From Streptomyces sp. TLI_146 (GTDB lineage: Bacteria > Actinomycetota > Actinomycetes > Streptomycetales > Streptomycetaceae), in contig NZ_PJMX01000001.1 of the NCBI RefSeq assembly GCF_002846415.1, positions 3,720,001 through 3,784,000 of the forward strand: 64,000 nucleotides of DNA. The letters run 5' to 3'. The notes under the pieces were generated by a model. It was not told where the DNA came from, ran no database searches, and saw only the letters and a list, made by a program, of their open reading frames with translations. Positions 7,305 to 15,095 of this stretch are shown in pieces (within the stretch, counting starts at the first letter, position 1; every line of letters starts with the position of its first letter). Made by a program: the position numbers and the translations under genes.

Positions 7305-8657
7305 ATGCGTACGAGAACACGTACGAGAGCCCGCGCGCGGCTGTCGGCTCTCGCCGTCGTCGCCGCGCTCGGCGCCTCGCTGCTCGCGGGCTGCGCCGAC
7401 GACGGCGACAGCAAGGACTCCTCGCCGGGCTCCGGCTCCTCCGGCGGCAGCGGGGGCGGCGGGGCGAAGACGACGCTCACGGTCGGCGTCTTCGGCGCCT
7501 TCGGCCTGAAGGAGGCCGGGCTCTACGACGCGTATATGAAGCTCCACCCGGACATCGAGATCAAGCAGACCTCGATCGAGCGGAACGAGAACTACTACCC
7601 GCAGCTGCTCACCCACCTCGGCTCCGGCAGCGGGCTCGCCGACATCCAGGCCGTCGAGATCAACAACATCGCCGAGGTCACCGCCACCCAGGCGGGGCAC
7701 CTGGAGGACCTCGGCAAGGTGAAGGGCGTCGACAAGGACGCCTTCCTGCCCTGGAAGTGGGGGCAGGCCACCACCAAGGACGGCAGGACCGTCGGCCTCG
7801 GCACCGACATCGGGCCGCAGGGCATCTGCTACCGCAAGGACCTGTTCGCCGCCGCCGGGCTGCCCACCGACCGGGAGGCCGTGGGGAAGCTGTGGGCGGG
7901 CAACTGGCAGAAGTACCTGGCCGCCGGTGACCGCTACAAGGCGAAGGCGCCCAAGGGCACGGCCTTCGTCGACTCCGCGTCCGGCGTCCTGAACGCCATC
8001 ACCGGCAGCGGCGCCACCCGCTACTACGACGCGGACGGGAAGGTCGTCTACAAGTCCAACCCGGCCGTGAAGGAGGCCTGGAGCACGGCGGCCTCGTTCG
8101 CCACGCACGGACTGACCGCCAAGTTGCAGCAGTTCCAGCCCAGTTGGGACCAGGGCTTCGCCAACGGCTCCTTCGCCACCGTCTCCTGCCCCGCCTGGAT
8201 GCTCGGCTACATCCAGGACAAGGCGGGCGCAGCGGGCAAGGGCAAGTGGGATGTGGCGGCCGCGCCCAAGCCGTCCAACTGGGGCGGCTCGTTCCTGGTC
8301 GTCCCGTCGGCGGGCAAGCACCGCGCCCAGGCCGCCGAGCTCGCGGCCTGGCTCACCGCCCCGGCCCAGCAGGCCACGTTCTTCGAGAAGCGCGGCAGCT
8401 TCCCGAGCGCCAAGGCCGCGTACGCCCTGCCCGCCGTCGCGAACGCCCGCCACGACTACTTCGGCGGCGCCCCCATCGGGCAGATCTTCGCCAAGGCCGC
8501 CGAGGGCACCCCGGTGCAGGTCCTCGGCCCGAAGGACCTGATCATCGCGCAGAACCTCGCGGACGTCGGCATGCTCCAGGTCGACCAGAAGGGCCGCTCC
8601 CCCGAGGCGGGCTGGAACGCGGCGGTGAAGGCCATCGACAACGCGCTGGACCAGTGA
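7305..8657 (+). CDS. cebE: CebE, cellobiose/cello-oligosaccharide-binding lipoprotein
   Basis: This 450-residue extracellular solute-binding protein (family 1) belongs to a sugar ABC importer. The signal peptide has an Arg-rich start (MRTRTRTRARAR), a hydrophobic core and lipobox LLAGC, with lipidated Cys30. A Gly/Ser linker (about 36-52) then precedes the two-lobed binding domain. Landmarks are 'LTVGVFGAFGLKEAGL', 'IQAVEINNIAEV' and 'GTDIGPQGICYRKDLF'. It is the first gene of an operon with cebF, cebG and bglC and is controlled by the CebR site about 90 bases upstream. The substrate assignment comes from operon context rather than from binding residues. Confidence 0.93.
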   Translation: MRTRTRTRARARLSALAVVAALGASLLAGCADDGDSKDSSPGSGSSGGSGGGGAKTTLTVGVFGAFGLKEAGLYDAYMKLHPDIEIKQTSIERNENYYPQLLTHLGSGSGLADIQAVEINNIAEVTATQAGHLEDLGKVKGVDKDAFLPWKWGQATTKDGRTVGLGTDIGPQGICYRKDLFAAAGLPTDREAVGKLWAGNWQKYLAAGDRYKAKAPKGTAFVDSASGVLNAITGSGATRYYDADGKVVYKSNPAVKEAWSTAASFATHGLTAKLQQFQPSWDQGFANGSFATVSCPAWMLGYIQDKAGAAGKGKWDVAAAPKPSNWGGSFLVVPSAGKHRAQAAELAAWLTAPAQQATFFEKRGSFPSAKAAYALPAVANARHDYFGGAPIGQIFAKAAEGTPVQVLGPKDLIIAQNLADVGMLQVDQKGRSPEAGWNAAVKAIDNALDQ

Positions 8658-9715
8658 GGAGCGCGAGCGATACGGGGGCGGCGGAGCCGGGCGGGGGCGG
8701 CGGCCCGGCCGTGGTGGCCGCGGCCCCCGCGGGGGCCGGCGCCCCGGGCGGGGACCGCGTGGCCGCCGCCGACCCGGTCGGCCCCGCCGAGGCGCGGCGG
8801 CGCGAACGCCGCAGCCGGCGCTACCGGCGCGATGTGCGCTGGAGCCCGTACGCCCTCGTCGCGCCCTTCTTCCTCTTCTTCGCCGCGTTCGGGCTCTTCC
8901 CGCTCCTCTATACGGGCTGGGCCTCGCTGCACCAGGTCGAGCTGACCGCGCCCAACGAGATGCACTGGGTCGGGCTGCGCAACTTCTCCCGGCTCCTGTC
9001 CGACGAGTTCTTCTGGAACGCGCTGCGCAACACCTTCACCATCGGCGTCATCTCCACCGTCCCCCAACTCATGATCGCCCTCGGTATCGCGCATCTGCTC
9101 AACTACAAGCTGCGCGGCTCGATGTTCTTCCGGGTCGCGGTCCTCACCCCGTACGCCACCAGCGTCGCGGCGGCCACCCTGGTCTTCGTCCTCCTCTTCG
9201 GGCGCGACTACGGCATGGTCAACTGGGCGCTCGGGCAGCTCGGATGGGGTCCCGTCGACTGGCAGAACGGCACCTGGACCTCGCAGTTCGCCGTCTCCAC
9301 CATCGTGGTGTGGCGCTGGACCGGCTACAACGCGCTCATCTATCTGGCCGCGATGCAGGCCATCCCGCCCGACCTGTACGAGTCCGCCGCACTCGACGGG
9401 GCCTCGCGCTGGCAGCAGTTCCGGCACGTCACCGTGCCCTCGCTGCGGCCGACCATCCTGTTCACCTGCGTCGTGTCCACGATCGGCGCGACCCAGCTGT
9501 TCGGCGAGCCGCTGCTCTTCAACGGCGGCGCCGGGGCCACCGGCGGCTCCGACCACCAGTTCCAGACGCTCGGCCTCTATCTGTACGAGCAGGGCTGGGT
9601 GAACCTCCACCTCGGCCGGGCCTCCGCGATCGCCTGGACGATGTTCCTGATCCTGCTGCTGATCGGCGCCGCGAACTGGCTGATCTCGCGCGCCCTGCGC
9701 AAGGAGACGACGTGA
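8654..9715 (+). CDS. cebF: CebF, cellobiose ABC transporter permease
   Basis: This 353-residue inner-membrane permease has six predicted transmembrane helices. The start is GTG at 8654, overlapping the cebE stop (GTGA). It has a long N-terminal low-complexity segment (Gly/Ala/Arg, about 55 residues) before the first helix 'YALVAPFFLFFAAFGLFPLL'. The cytoplasmic EAA loop that docks the ATPase reads 'YESAALDGASRWQQFRHVTVP' in two overlapping parts. A GTG further in would remove the low-complexity leader but break the tight overlap. No ATPase gene is present in the cluster; CebEFG-type importers use the shared ATPase MsiK encoded elsewhere. Confidence 0.93.
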   Translation: MRSASDTGAAEPGGGGGPAVVAAAPAGAGAPGGDRVAAADPVGPAEARRRERRSRRYRRDVRWSPYALVAPFFLFFAAFGLFPLLYTGWASLHQVELTAPNEMHWVGLRNFSRLLSDEFFWNALRNTFTIGVISTVPQLMIALGIAHLLNYKLRGSMFFRVAVLTPYATSVAAATLVFVLLFGRDYGMVNWALGQLGWGPVDWQNGTWTSQFAVSTIVVWRWTGYNALIYLAAMQAIPPDLYESAALDGASRWQQFRHVTVPSLRPTILFTCVVSTIGATQLFGEPLLFNGGAGATGGSDHQFQTLGLYLYEQGWVNLHLGRASAIAWTMFLILLLIGAANWLISRALRKETT

Positions 9716-10611
9716 GCGCCAAGACGACGGCCCCGGCCGCCCCCCGATCCGCCCACCGATCCCGCCCCCGATCCGCCCACCGCGCCGGGCGCCAACTGCA
9801 CGGCGGACGGCTGGCGTACGCGATCCTCATCCTCTTCACCGTGGGCTCGCTCTTCCCTCTGGTGTGGACGGCGGTCGCCGCCTCCCGCAGCAACGAGCGG
9901 CTCGCCCAGACCCCTCCTCCCTTCTGGTTCGGCGGCAACCTCTTCAAGAACCTGAAGATCGCCTGGACCGACGCCAACATGGGCACGGCCCTGCTCAACA
10001 CCACGATCGTGGCGGGCTCGATCGCGCTCGGCACGGTCTTCTTCTCCACGCTCGCCGGTTTCGCCTTCGCCAAGCTGCGGTTCCGCTTCAAGAACCTGCT
10101 GCTCCTGCTGGTGATCGGGACGATGATGATCCCGCCCCAGCTCAGCGTCGTCCCCCTCTACATGGTGGTGGCCGAGCTGTCCTGGACCGATCAGCTCCAG
10201 GCGGTCATCCTGCCGACCCTGGTCAGCGCCTTCGGGGTCTTCTTCATGCGGCAGTTCCTCATCGAGGCGCTGCCCACCGAGCTGATCGAGGCCGCCCGGG
10301 TGGACGGCGCGAGCAGCTGGCGGGTGGTGTGGCACGTGGTCTTCCCGGCCGCCCGGCCCGCGATGGCCGTCCTGGGCATGCTGACCTTCGTGATGGCCTG
10401 GAACGACTTCTTCTGGCCGATCATCGCGCTGACCCAGAACGGCAGCCCCACGGTGCAGGTGGCGCTCACCGGACTCGGCCGCGGCTACATCCCCGACCAG
10501 TCGGTCATCATGGCCGGCGCCCTCCTCGGCACCCTGCCCCTGCTGCTCGCGTTCGTGCTGTTCGGCAAGCAGATCGTGGGCGGGATCATGCAGGGCGCGG
10601 TGAAGGGGTGA
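9712..10611 (+). CDS. cebG: CebG, cellobiose ABC transporter permease
   Basis: This 299-residue permease has six predicted helices and partners CebF in the membrane. The GTG start at 9712 overlaps the cebF stop by four bases. The EAA loop is 'LIEAARVDGASSWRVVWHVV' at about residues 187-206. The N-terminal 30 residues are Arg/Ser-rich and cytoplasmic; the first helix begins at 'LAYAILILFTVGSLFPLVW'. It is co-transcribed with cebE and cebF, and the C-terminus leads directly into the bglC control region. Confidence 0.93.
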   Translation: MSAKTTAPAAPRSAHRSRPRSAHRAGRQLHGGRLAYAILILFTVGSLFPLVWTAVAASRSNERLAQTPPPFWFGGNLFKNLKIAWTDANMGTALLNTTIVAGSIALGTVFFSTLAGFAFAKLRFRFKNLLLLLVIGTMMIPPQLSVVPLYMVVAELSWTDQLQAVILPTLVSAFGVFFMRQFLIEALPTELIEAARVDGASSWRVVWHVVFPAARPAMAVLGMLTFVMAWNDFFWPIIALTQNGSPTVQVALTGLGRGYIPDQSVIMAGALLGTLPLLLAFVLFGKQIVGGIMQGAVKG

Positions 10612-10657
10612 CCAGCGATCACCCGCCCGACAGCAACCTCCTTCCGTACCGTCACGA

Positions 10658-10671
10658 TGGGAGCGCCTCCA
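10658..10671 (+). promoter_or_regulatory. CebR-type operator overlapping the bglC ribosome-binding site
   Basis: TGGGAGCGCCTCCA differs from the perfect CebR palindrome at 7201 by one base (C for the tenth-position T in the arm). It is directly abutted by the bglC ATG at 10671, and its GGGAG (10659-10663) is also the only plausible ribosome-binding sequence for bglC. An operator at this place implies control at bglC in addition to the upstream operon promoter. Confidence 0.75.
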
Positions 10672-12164
10672 TGCCCGACTCCGCCGCCGACTCCGCCGCC
10701 TCCGCCTCCACCTCCGCCTTCGACACCTTCCCGCCCGACTTCCTCTGGGGCGCCGCCACCTCCGCGTACCAGATCGAGGGCGCGGTCGCCGAGGGCGGCC
10801 GCACGCCGTCCATCTGGGACACCTTCTGCCGTACGCCCGGGAAGGTGACCGGCGGGGACAGCGGGGACGTCGCCGTCGACCACTACCACCGCTGGCGGGA
10901 CGACATCCGGCTGATGGCGGACCTGAACCTCACGGCGTACCGCTTCTCGGTGTCCTGGTCGCGGGTGCAGCCGACCGGGCGCGGCCCCGCCGTACAGCGC
11001 GGGCTCGACTTCTACCGGGCGCTGGTGGACGGGCTCCTGGAGCAGGGCATCCGGCCCTCCCTCACGCTCTACCACTGGGACCTGCCGCAGGAGTTGGAGT
11101 CCGCGGGCGGCTGGCCCGAGCGGGACACCGCCCACCGGTTCGCGGACTACGCGGGGCTGGTCGCCCAGGCGCTCGGCGACCGGGTGGATATGTGGACCAC
11201 CCTCAACGAGCCCTGGTGCAGCGCCTTCCTGGGATACGGCTCCGGCGTCCACGCACCCGGCCGCACCGATCCGGTGGCGGCGCTGCGGGCCGCGCACCAC
11301 CTCAGCCTGGGCCACGGGCTCGCCGCGCGGGCGCTGCGCGCCACGCTGCCGAAGGCCGCGAAGCTGGCGATCAGCCTCAACCCGAGCGCGGTCAGGGCCC
11401 GCACCCAGTCGCCCGCCGACCTGGACGCGCGCCGCCGCATCGACGCGCTCGCCAACCGGGTGTTCACGGGGCCGATGTTCAAGGGCGCGTACGACGAGGA
11501 CCTGCTGCGGGACACCGCGCGGCTCACCGACTGGTCGTTCGTCCACGACGGCGATCTGAGCATCACCAAGCACCCCCTCGATCTGCTGGGCATCAACTAC
11601 TACGCACCCTCAGTTGTATCCGCCGCCACTGACAATCACCCCGACACCAGCCCTGAGCTGCGCAAACCCCGCCCGGACGGACACGGCGAGAGCGCGCATT
11701 CACCCTGGCCCGGCGCCGGATCCGTCCTGTTCCACCAGCCGCCGGGCGAGCTGACGGCCATGAACTGGTCGATCGACCCGACCGGCCTGTACGACCTGCT
11801 GATGCGCTATACGCGGGAGGCACCGGGCGTACCCCTGATGATCACGGAGAACGGCGCCGCGTACGACGACAAGCCTGCCCCCGACGGCGCGGTGCACGAC
11901 CCGGACCGCATCCGCTATCTGCACGGCCACCTCGCGGCGGTGCGGCGGGCGATGCGGGACGGGGCGGACGTACGCGGGTACTTCCTGTGGTCGCTGCTGG
12001 ACAACTTCGAGTGGGCGTACGGCTACGGCAAGCGGTTCGGCGCGGTGTACGTCGACTACGAGACGCAGGCCCGTACGCCCAAGTCCAGCGCGCGCTGGTA
12101 CGAGGAGGTGGCGCGGACGGGGGTGCTGCCGCCGGCGCTGCCGGAGGTGCCGTCGGAGCCCTGA
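10671..12164 (+). CDS. bglC: BglC, family GH1 beta-glucosidase
   Basis: This 497-residue cytoplasmic enzyme hydrolyses imported cellobiose to glucose. The GH1 barrel begins with 'FPPDFLWGAATSAYQIEGA'. The acid/base glutamate is E180 in 'TLNEPW', the nucleophile E393 in 'LMITENGAAY'. Both are present and correctly spaced, and the length is typical. The start ATG at 10671 has GGGAG seven bases upstream, which lies inside the CebR-type operator. An alternative GTG at 10608 overlapping the cebG stop would add 21 residues and lacks a good ribosome site. It is the last gene of the ceb operon. Confidence 0.95.
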   Translation: MPDSAADSAASASTSAFDTFPPDFLWGAATSAYQIEGAVAEGGRTPSIWDTFCRTPGKVTGGDSGDVAVDHYHRWRDDIRLMADLNLTAYRFSVSWSRVQPTGRGPAVQRGLDFYRALVDGLLEQGIRPSLTLYHWDLPQELESAGGWPERDTAHRFADYAGLVAQALGDRVDMWTTLNEPWCSAFLGYGSGVHAPGRTDPVAALRAAHHLSLGHGLAARALRATLPKAAKLAISLNPSAVRARTQSPADLDARRRIDALANRVFTGPMFKGAYDEDLLRDTARLTDWSFVHDGDLSITKHPLDLLGINYYAPSVVSAATDNHPDTSPELRKPRPDGHGESAHSPWPGAGSVLFHQPPGELTAMNWSIDPTGLYDLLMRYTREAPGVPLMITENGAAYDDKPAPDGAVHDPDRIRYLHGHLAAVRRAMRDGADVRGYFLWSLLDNFEWAYGYGKRFGAVYVDYETQARTPKSSARWYEEVARTGVLPPALPEVPSEP

Positions 12165-12187
12165 AGGCCGCCGCTCGGCCCCCGGAC

Positions 12188-12209
12188 TTGAACCTCACGT
12201 CGCGTGAGG
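12188..12209 (+). promoter_or_regulatory. MerR-type operator/promoter
   Basis: TTGAAC (12188-12193) runs into the inverted repeat CCTCACG-TCG-CGTGAGG (12193-12209), which has perfect 7-bp arms. MerR-family sites typically sit between a -35 and an unusually spaced -10, and this layout ends just before the MerR gene at 12225. Autoregulation is therefore likely. The -10 is not clear (CATCGT near 12213), and the start codon would follow closely, so the message may have a very short leader. Confidence 0.65.
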
Positions 12210-12224
12210 ATGCATCGTGGGGTC

Positions 12225-12995
12225 ATGACCGCTTCCACCACCTGGAAGGTGGGCCCGCTGGCCGAGGCCAGCGGGCTGACCGTCCGCACACTGCACCACT
12301 GGGACACCATCGGGCTGCTCTCGCCCTCGCGCCGCACGCCGGGCGGGCACCGGGAGTACACCGAGGACGACATCGTCCGCCTCTACCAGGTGCTCGCCCT
12401 GCGCGGCCTGGGCCTCGGCCTGGAGTCGATCGCCGTCTGCCTGGACTCCGGGGTCGACCCGACCCGGGTGCTGCGCGACCACCGCGCGAGCGTGGAAGAG
12501 GCGCTGGCGGGGCTCGACGCGCTGCGCGAGCGGCTGGTCCGCATCGAGGACGAGGTCGCCGCGGGGCGGGCGCCGACGACCGAGGCGGTGCTGGCCGCGC
12601 TGCGCGCGACCGGGGCGGCGGGCCCGGCGGCCGAGCGGGTGCTGCGGCGCCATCTGGACGACGAGCAGATGCGCACCCTGGGGGACCACGCCGCCGCGCT
12701 CGGCCCGACCGCGCACTACCTCCTGGAGGTCGAGTGGCCCGCGCTGTACCGGCGGGCCGAGGCGCTGCGCACGGCCGGGACGCCGCCGACGGCCGCCCCG
12801 GTGCGGAAGCTGGTGGCGCGCATGGACGAGCTGAGTGCGCTGTTCAGCGGCGGGGACACGACGATCTCGACGGGCGTCCGGACGGCCTGGCGCACGGACC
12901 CGGCGGCCCTGAGCGGCGAGGCGACGGCCCGCCCCGGCCAGTGGGACAACCTGGCGGACTATCTGGATGCCGCGAGGAAGGGCGAAGGCGCATGA
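12225..12995 (+). CDS. MerR-family transcriptional regulator
   Basis: This 256-residue protein has an N-terminal winged helix at about residues 8-75 (landmarks PLAEASGLTVRTLHHWDTIG and RRTPGGHREYTEDDIVRLYQ). A dimerising coiled coil spans about 80-120, and a helical C-terminal domain spans about 130-256. It has no metal-binding cysteine cluster, so it is more like the organic-ligand or TipA-type branch than the metal-sensing branch. The ATG at 12225 (MTASTTWK) is preferred over starts at 12204 and 12210, which lie in the palindromic operator. It overlaps the next small gene by four bases. The ligand is unknown. Confidence 0.88.
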   Translation: MTASTTWKVGPLAEASGLTVRTLHHWDTIGLLSPSRRTPGGHREYTEDDIVRLYQVLALRGLGLGLESIAVCLDSGVDPTRVLRDHRASVEEALAGLDALRERLVRIEDEVAAGRAPTTEAVLAALRATGAAGPAAERVLRRHLDDEQMRTLGDHAAALGPTAHYLLEVEWPALYRRAEALRTAGTPPTAAPVRKLVARMDELSALFSGGDTTISTGVRTAWRTDPAALSGEATARPGQWDNLADYLDAARKGEGA

Positions 12996-13180
12996 GGGCC
13001 TTGTCGATGGTGCCGGTGCTGCCTCTGCTGCTGATCGGACTGCCGCTGCTGTGCGTGCTGGCCGCGGTGGGGGCGGTTCCCTGGGGAGCGGTGGCGGCGG
13101 TGGCGCTCGCCCTGGGCCTGCTCGCCCTGGTGCTCGTCCTCGTACGGAAGGAGCGCGCGCCCCGGCCGGACGGGGGGTGA
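12992..13180 (+). CDS. Small hydrophobic membrane peptide
   Basis: This 62-residue peptide is almost entirely two hydrophobic helices (about 5-28 and 30-52), ending in a basic, Pro-rich tail (RKERAPRPDGG). The ATG overlaps the stop of the MerR gene (ATGA), so it is translationally coupled to that regulator and very likely shares its promoter. It might be the effector or target of the regulator, such as a small efflux-associated protein, but there is no homology signal I can name. Confidence 0.55.
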   Translation: MRALSMVPVLPLLLIGLPLLCVLAAVGAVPWGAVAAVALALGLLALVLVLVRKERAPRPDGG

Positions 13181-13216
13181 ACCGGCGGGACGCGCGCGGG
13201 GGTTGGAGCCGGGCCG

Positions 13217-14662
13217 CTACTTGTAGGCGGCGAACGCCTTCGTGAAGGCCAGCGGGTCCTGGAGGACGGAGGAGCAGGTCGGGTCGGCGGAGTTCTTCGC
13301 GCCGCCCGCGCACTGCTTGTCCCGGGCGCCGGACCACATGGCGAGCCGGCCCAGCCCCTTCGACTTGGCGAACTCCACCAGCTGGGCGGCGTCGTCGACC
13401 TTGAACGTCTCGGTGCTGACGTCGTTGACGCCGATCATCGGGGTGACGGCCACGGCCTTCCAGGCGGCGGCGTCGGAGAGCCCGAGGACGCCCTTGATCT
13501 GGGCCTGGGTGGCGGTCGCGGCCTGGATGGCGTACGTGCCCATGTCACCGCTGTACGCCGGGCCGTAGTCCATCGCCATGATGTTGACGGCCGAGACGGC
13601 GACGCCGTTCTTCTTGGCGTCGGCGACGAGGTCGACGCCCGGCTGGGTGAGACCCTCCGGCATCACGGGCAGCGTGAACGCCACGTCGAGACCCGGGTGG
13701 GACTTCTGGAGCTGCGCGATGGCCTGCGCGCGGCGGGAGTTGGCGGCGGTGTCCGGCAGGGCCGCGCCCTCGATGTCGAAGTCGACCTTGGTCAGCTTGT
13801 ACGCGTCGATGACCTTGCCGTACGCGGCGGCGAGCTCGGCGGTGCTCTTGCAGGCGAGGCCGAGTTCGGAGCCGGCCGCGCCGCCGAACGAGACGCGCAC
13901 GTCGCCGCCCTTGGCGCGCAGGGCGCCTATCTGCGCGGCGACGGCGTCGCTGTTGAGGTCGCTCACCCCGCCCCAGAGCGGGTTGCAGCCGCCACCGGAG
14001 GTGATGAAGGCGAGGTGGAACTCCTTCACGCCGGTCTTGGTGGCGGTGTCGACGAGGTCGTACGCGGGGTAGAGGGAGGTGTCGATGTAGGGGGCGAAGC
14101 GGGTCGTGGTGCCGGGGGTGGGGGGCTGGGGGGTGGTGGTCTTCGTGGGGGTCGAGGTGGGGGTGGGCTTGGCCGTGGGGGTCGGCTGGGTGGTCGGGCG
14201 GCCGGTGGGGGCGGGGGTGGCGCCGGTGTCGACCGAGCACTTCTCCTGGTTGATGAGACAGCCGGTCGGGTCGCCCGCGGTGCCGGTGGAGTTCGTGACG
14301 AAGCCGACGGTGACGGAGGCGCCGGGGGCGAGTCCGTTCTTGTCCCAGGCGGCGGGCTTCACGGTGACGTGCTGCCCCTTGACGGTCTGCTCGCCGTTCC
14401 AGAGGGAGGAGAGCTTGGTCCCGGCCGGGAGGTCGAACTCCAGGGTCCAGTCGGCGAGGGCCTTGCCGGAGTCGTTGGTGACGACGTACTGGCCGGTGTA
14501 GCCGCCGCCCCAGCTGCTGGTCTTGGTGTACGCGGCGCCGACGGAGGCGGCCTGGGCGGTGCCGGTGAGCGCGAAGGCCGCGCCGCCGATGACGGCCGCG
14601 GCGACCACGGCGCCGATGGCCTTCGTCTTGCCGGTCGCGCGGCGGCGGTGAGTGCGGGTCAT
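13217..14662 (-). CDS. Secreted chitinase, CBM2 plus GH18
   Basis: This 481-residue secreted enzyme has a basic N-terminus (MTRTHRRRATGKTK), a hydrophobic core and an AQA-type signal-peptidase site near residue 38. A family-2 carbohydrate-binding domain follows (about 39-143, WNGEQTVKGQHV, Cys135/Cys142). A Pro/Thr linker (about 147-187) leads to a GH18 barrel (about 188-481). The catalytic motif reads VDFDIEG with Glu298 as acid. It resembles the ChiD-like GH18 branch with FDIE instead of the DWE form. I took the ATG at 14662; a longer frame to 14719 lacks signal-peptide logic. Unlike the second chitinase at 31.7 kb, no DasR-type repeat is evident upstream. Confidence 0.92.
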   Translation of the reverse strand: MTRTHRRRATGKTKAIGAVVAAAVIGGAAFALTGTAQAASVGAAYTKTSSWGGGYTGQYVVTNDSGKALADWTLEFDLPAGTKLSSLWNGEQTVKGQHVTVKPAAWDKNGLAPGASVTVGFVTNSTGTAGDPTGCLINQEKCSVDTGATPAPTGRPTTQPTPTAKPTPTSTPTKTTTPQPPTPGTTTRFAPYIDTSLYPAYDLVDTATKTGVKEFHLAFITSGGGCNPLWGGVSDLNSDAVAAQIGALRAKGGDVRVSFGGAAGSELGLACKSTAELAAAYGKVIDAYKLTKVDFDIEGAALPDTAANSRRAQAIAQLQKSHPGLDVAFTLPVMPEGLTQPGVDLVADAKKNGVAVSAVNIMAMDYGPAYSGDMGTYAIQAATATQAQIKGVLGLSDAAAWKAVAVTPMIGVNDVSTETFKVDDAAQLVEFAKSKGLGRLAMWSGARDKQCAGGAKNSADPTCSSVLQDPLAFTKAFAAYK

Positions 14663-14875
14663 TGTGGGTGCGCCTGCCTCTGGGGTTGGGTGTGTTTGCC
14701 GGGGGGGTGCGGGCAGCACGCTAGCTCTTGGGAAAGGGGCAAATGGGGTGCTGGGGGTGGGGGTTGGATCTTTTAGGGTGGGCTTAAGGGGTGGATGCGG
14801 CGCGGTTAATGCCCGGGGGGGGATTCCCCCACCCCGCCCCTTCCCTAAGGCCCTCTGGCGGGCGGCCGGTCATGT

Positions 14876-14996
14876 CGTCTGCGGGCCGTCCCCAACTGGT
14901 CGCGCAGTTCCCCGCGCCCCTAAAAGCGGATTGCCGCGGAGCGGCATCTAAGGGGCGCGGGGAACTGCGCGACCAGCCATCTACGGTCCGCAGACG
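14876..14996. repeat. Long intergenic inverted repeat, copy 1
   Basis: CTGGTCGCGCAGTTCCCCGC at the core of the left arm (ending in GCCCCT at 14921) is mirrored by AGGGGCGCGGGGAACTGCGC (14950-14969) and GACCAG on the right. Outer arms CGTCTGCGG and CCGCAGACG close the element. It lies between the start of the CBM2 chitinase gene and the 3' end of the sensor kinase gene. The rest of the 433-base gap (14663-15095) shows only G/C-rich low-complexity tracts. The same arm recurs in four other places in the window. Confidence 0.9.
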
Positions 14997-15095
14997 AACG
15001 GCGTCCGGGGTCCGGGGGCGCAGCCCCCGGGAAACCCACCTCAACCCCCCACCCACCCCCGGAGGGTTTAGGTGAAGGGGCGGGGTGGGGCCCCC

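Noticed and set aside
9864..12164. A 766-codon frame that would fuse CebG with the beta-glucosidase
   Set aside because: The first part is the wrong frame of cebG; the glucosidase has a good ATG at 10671.
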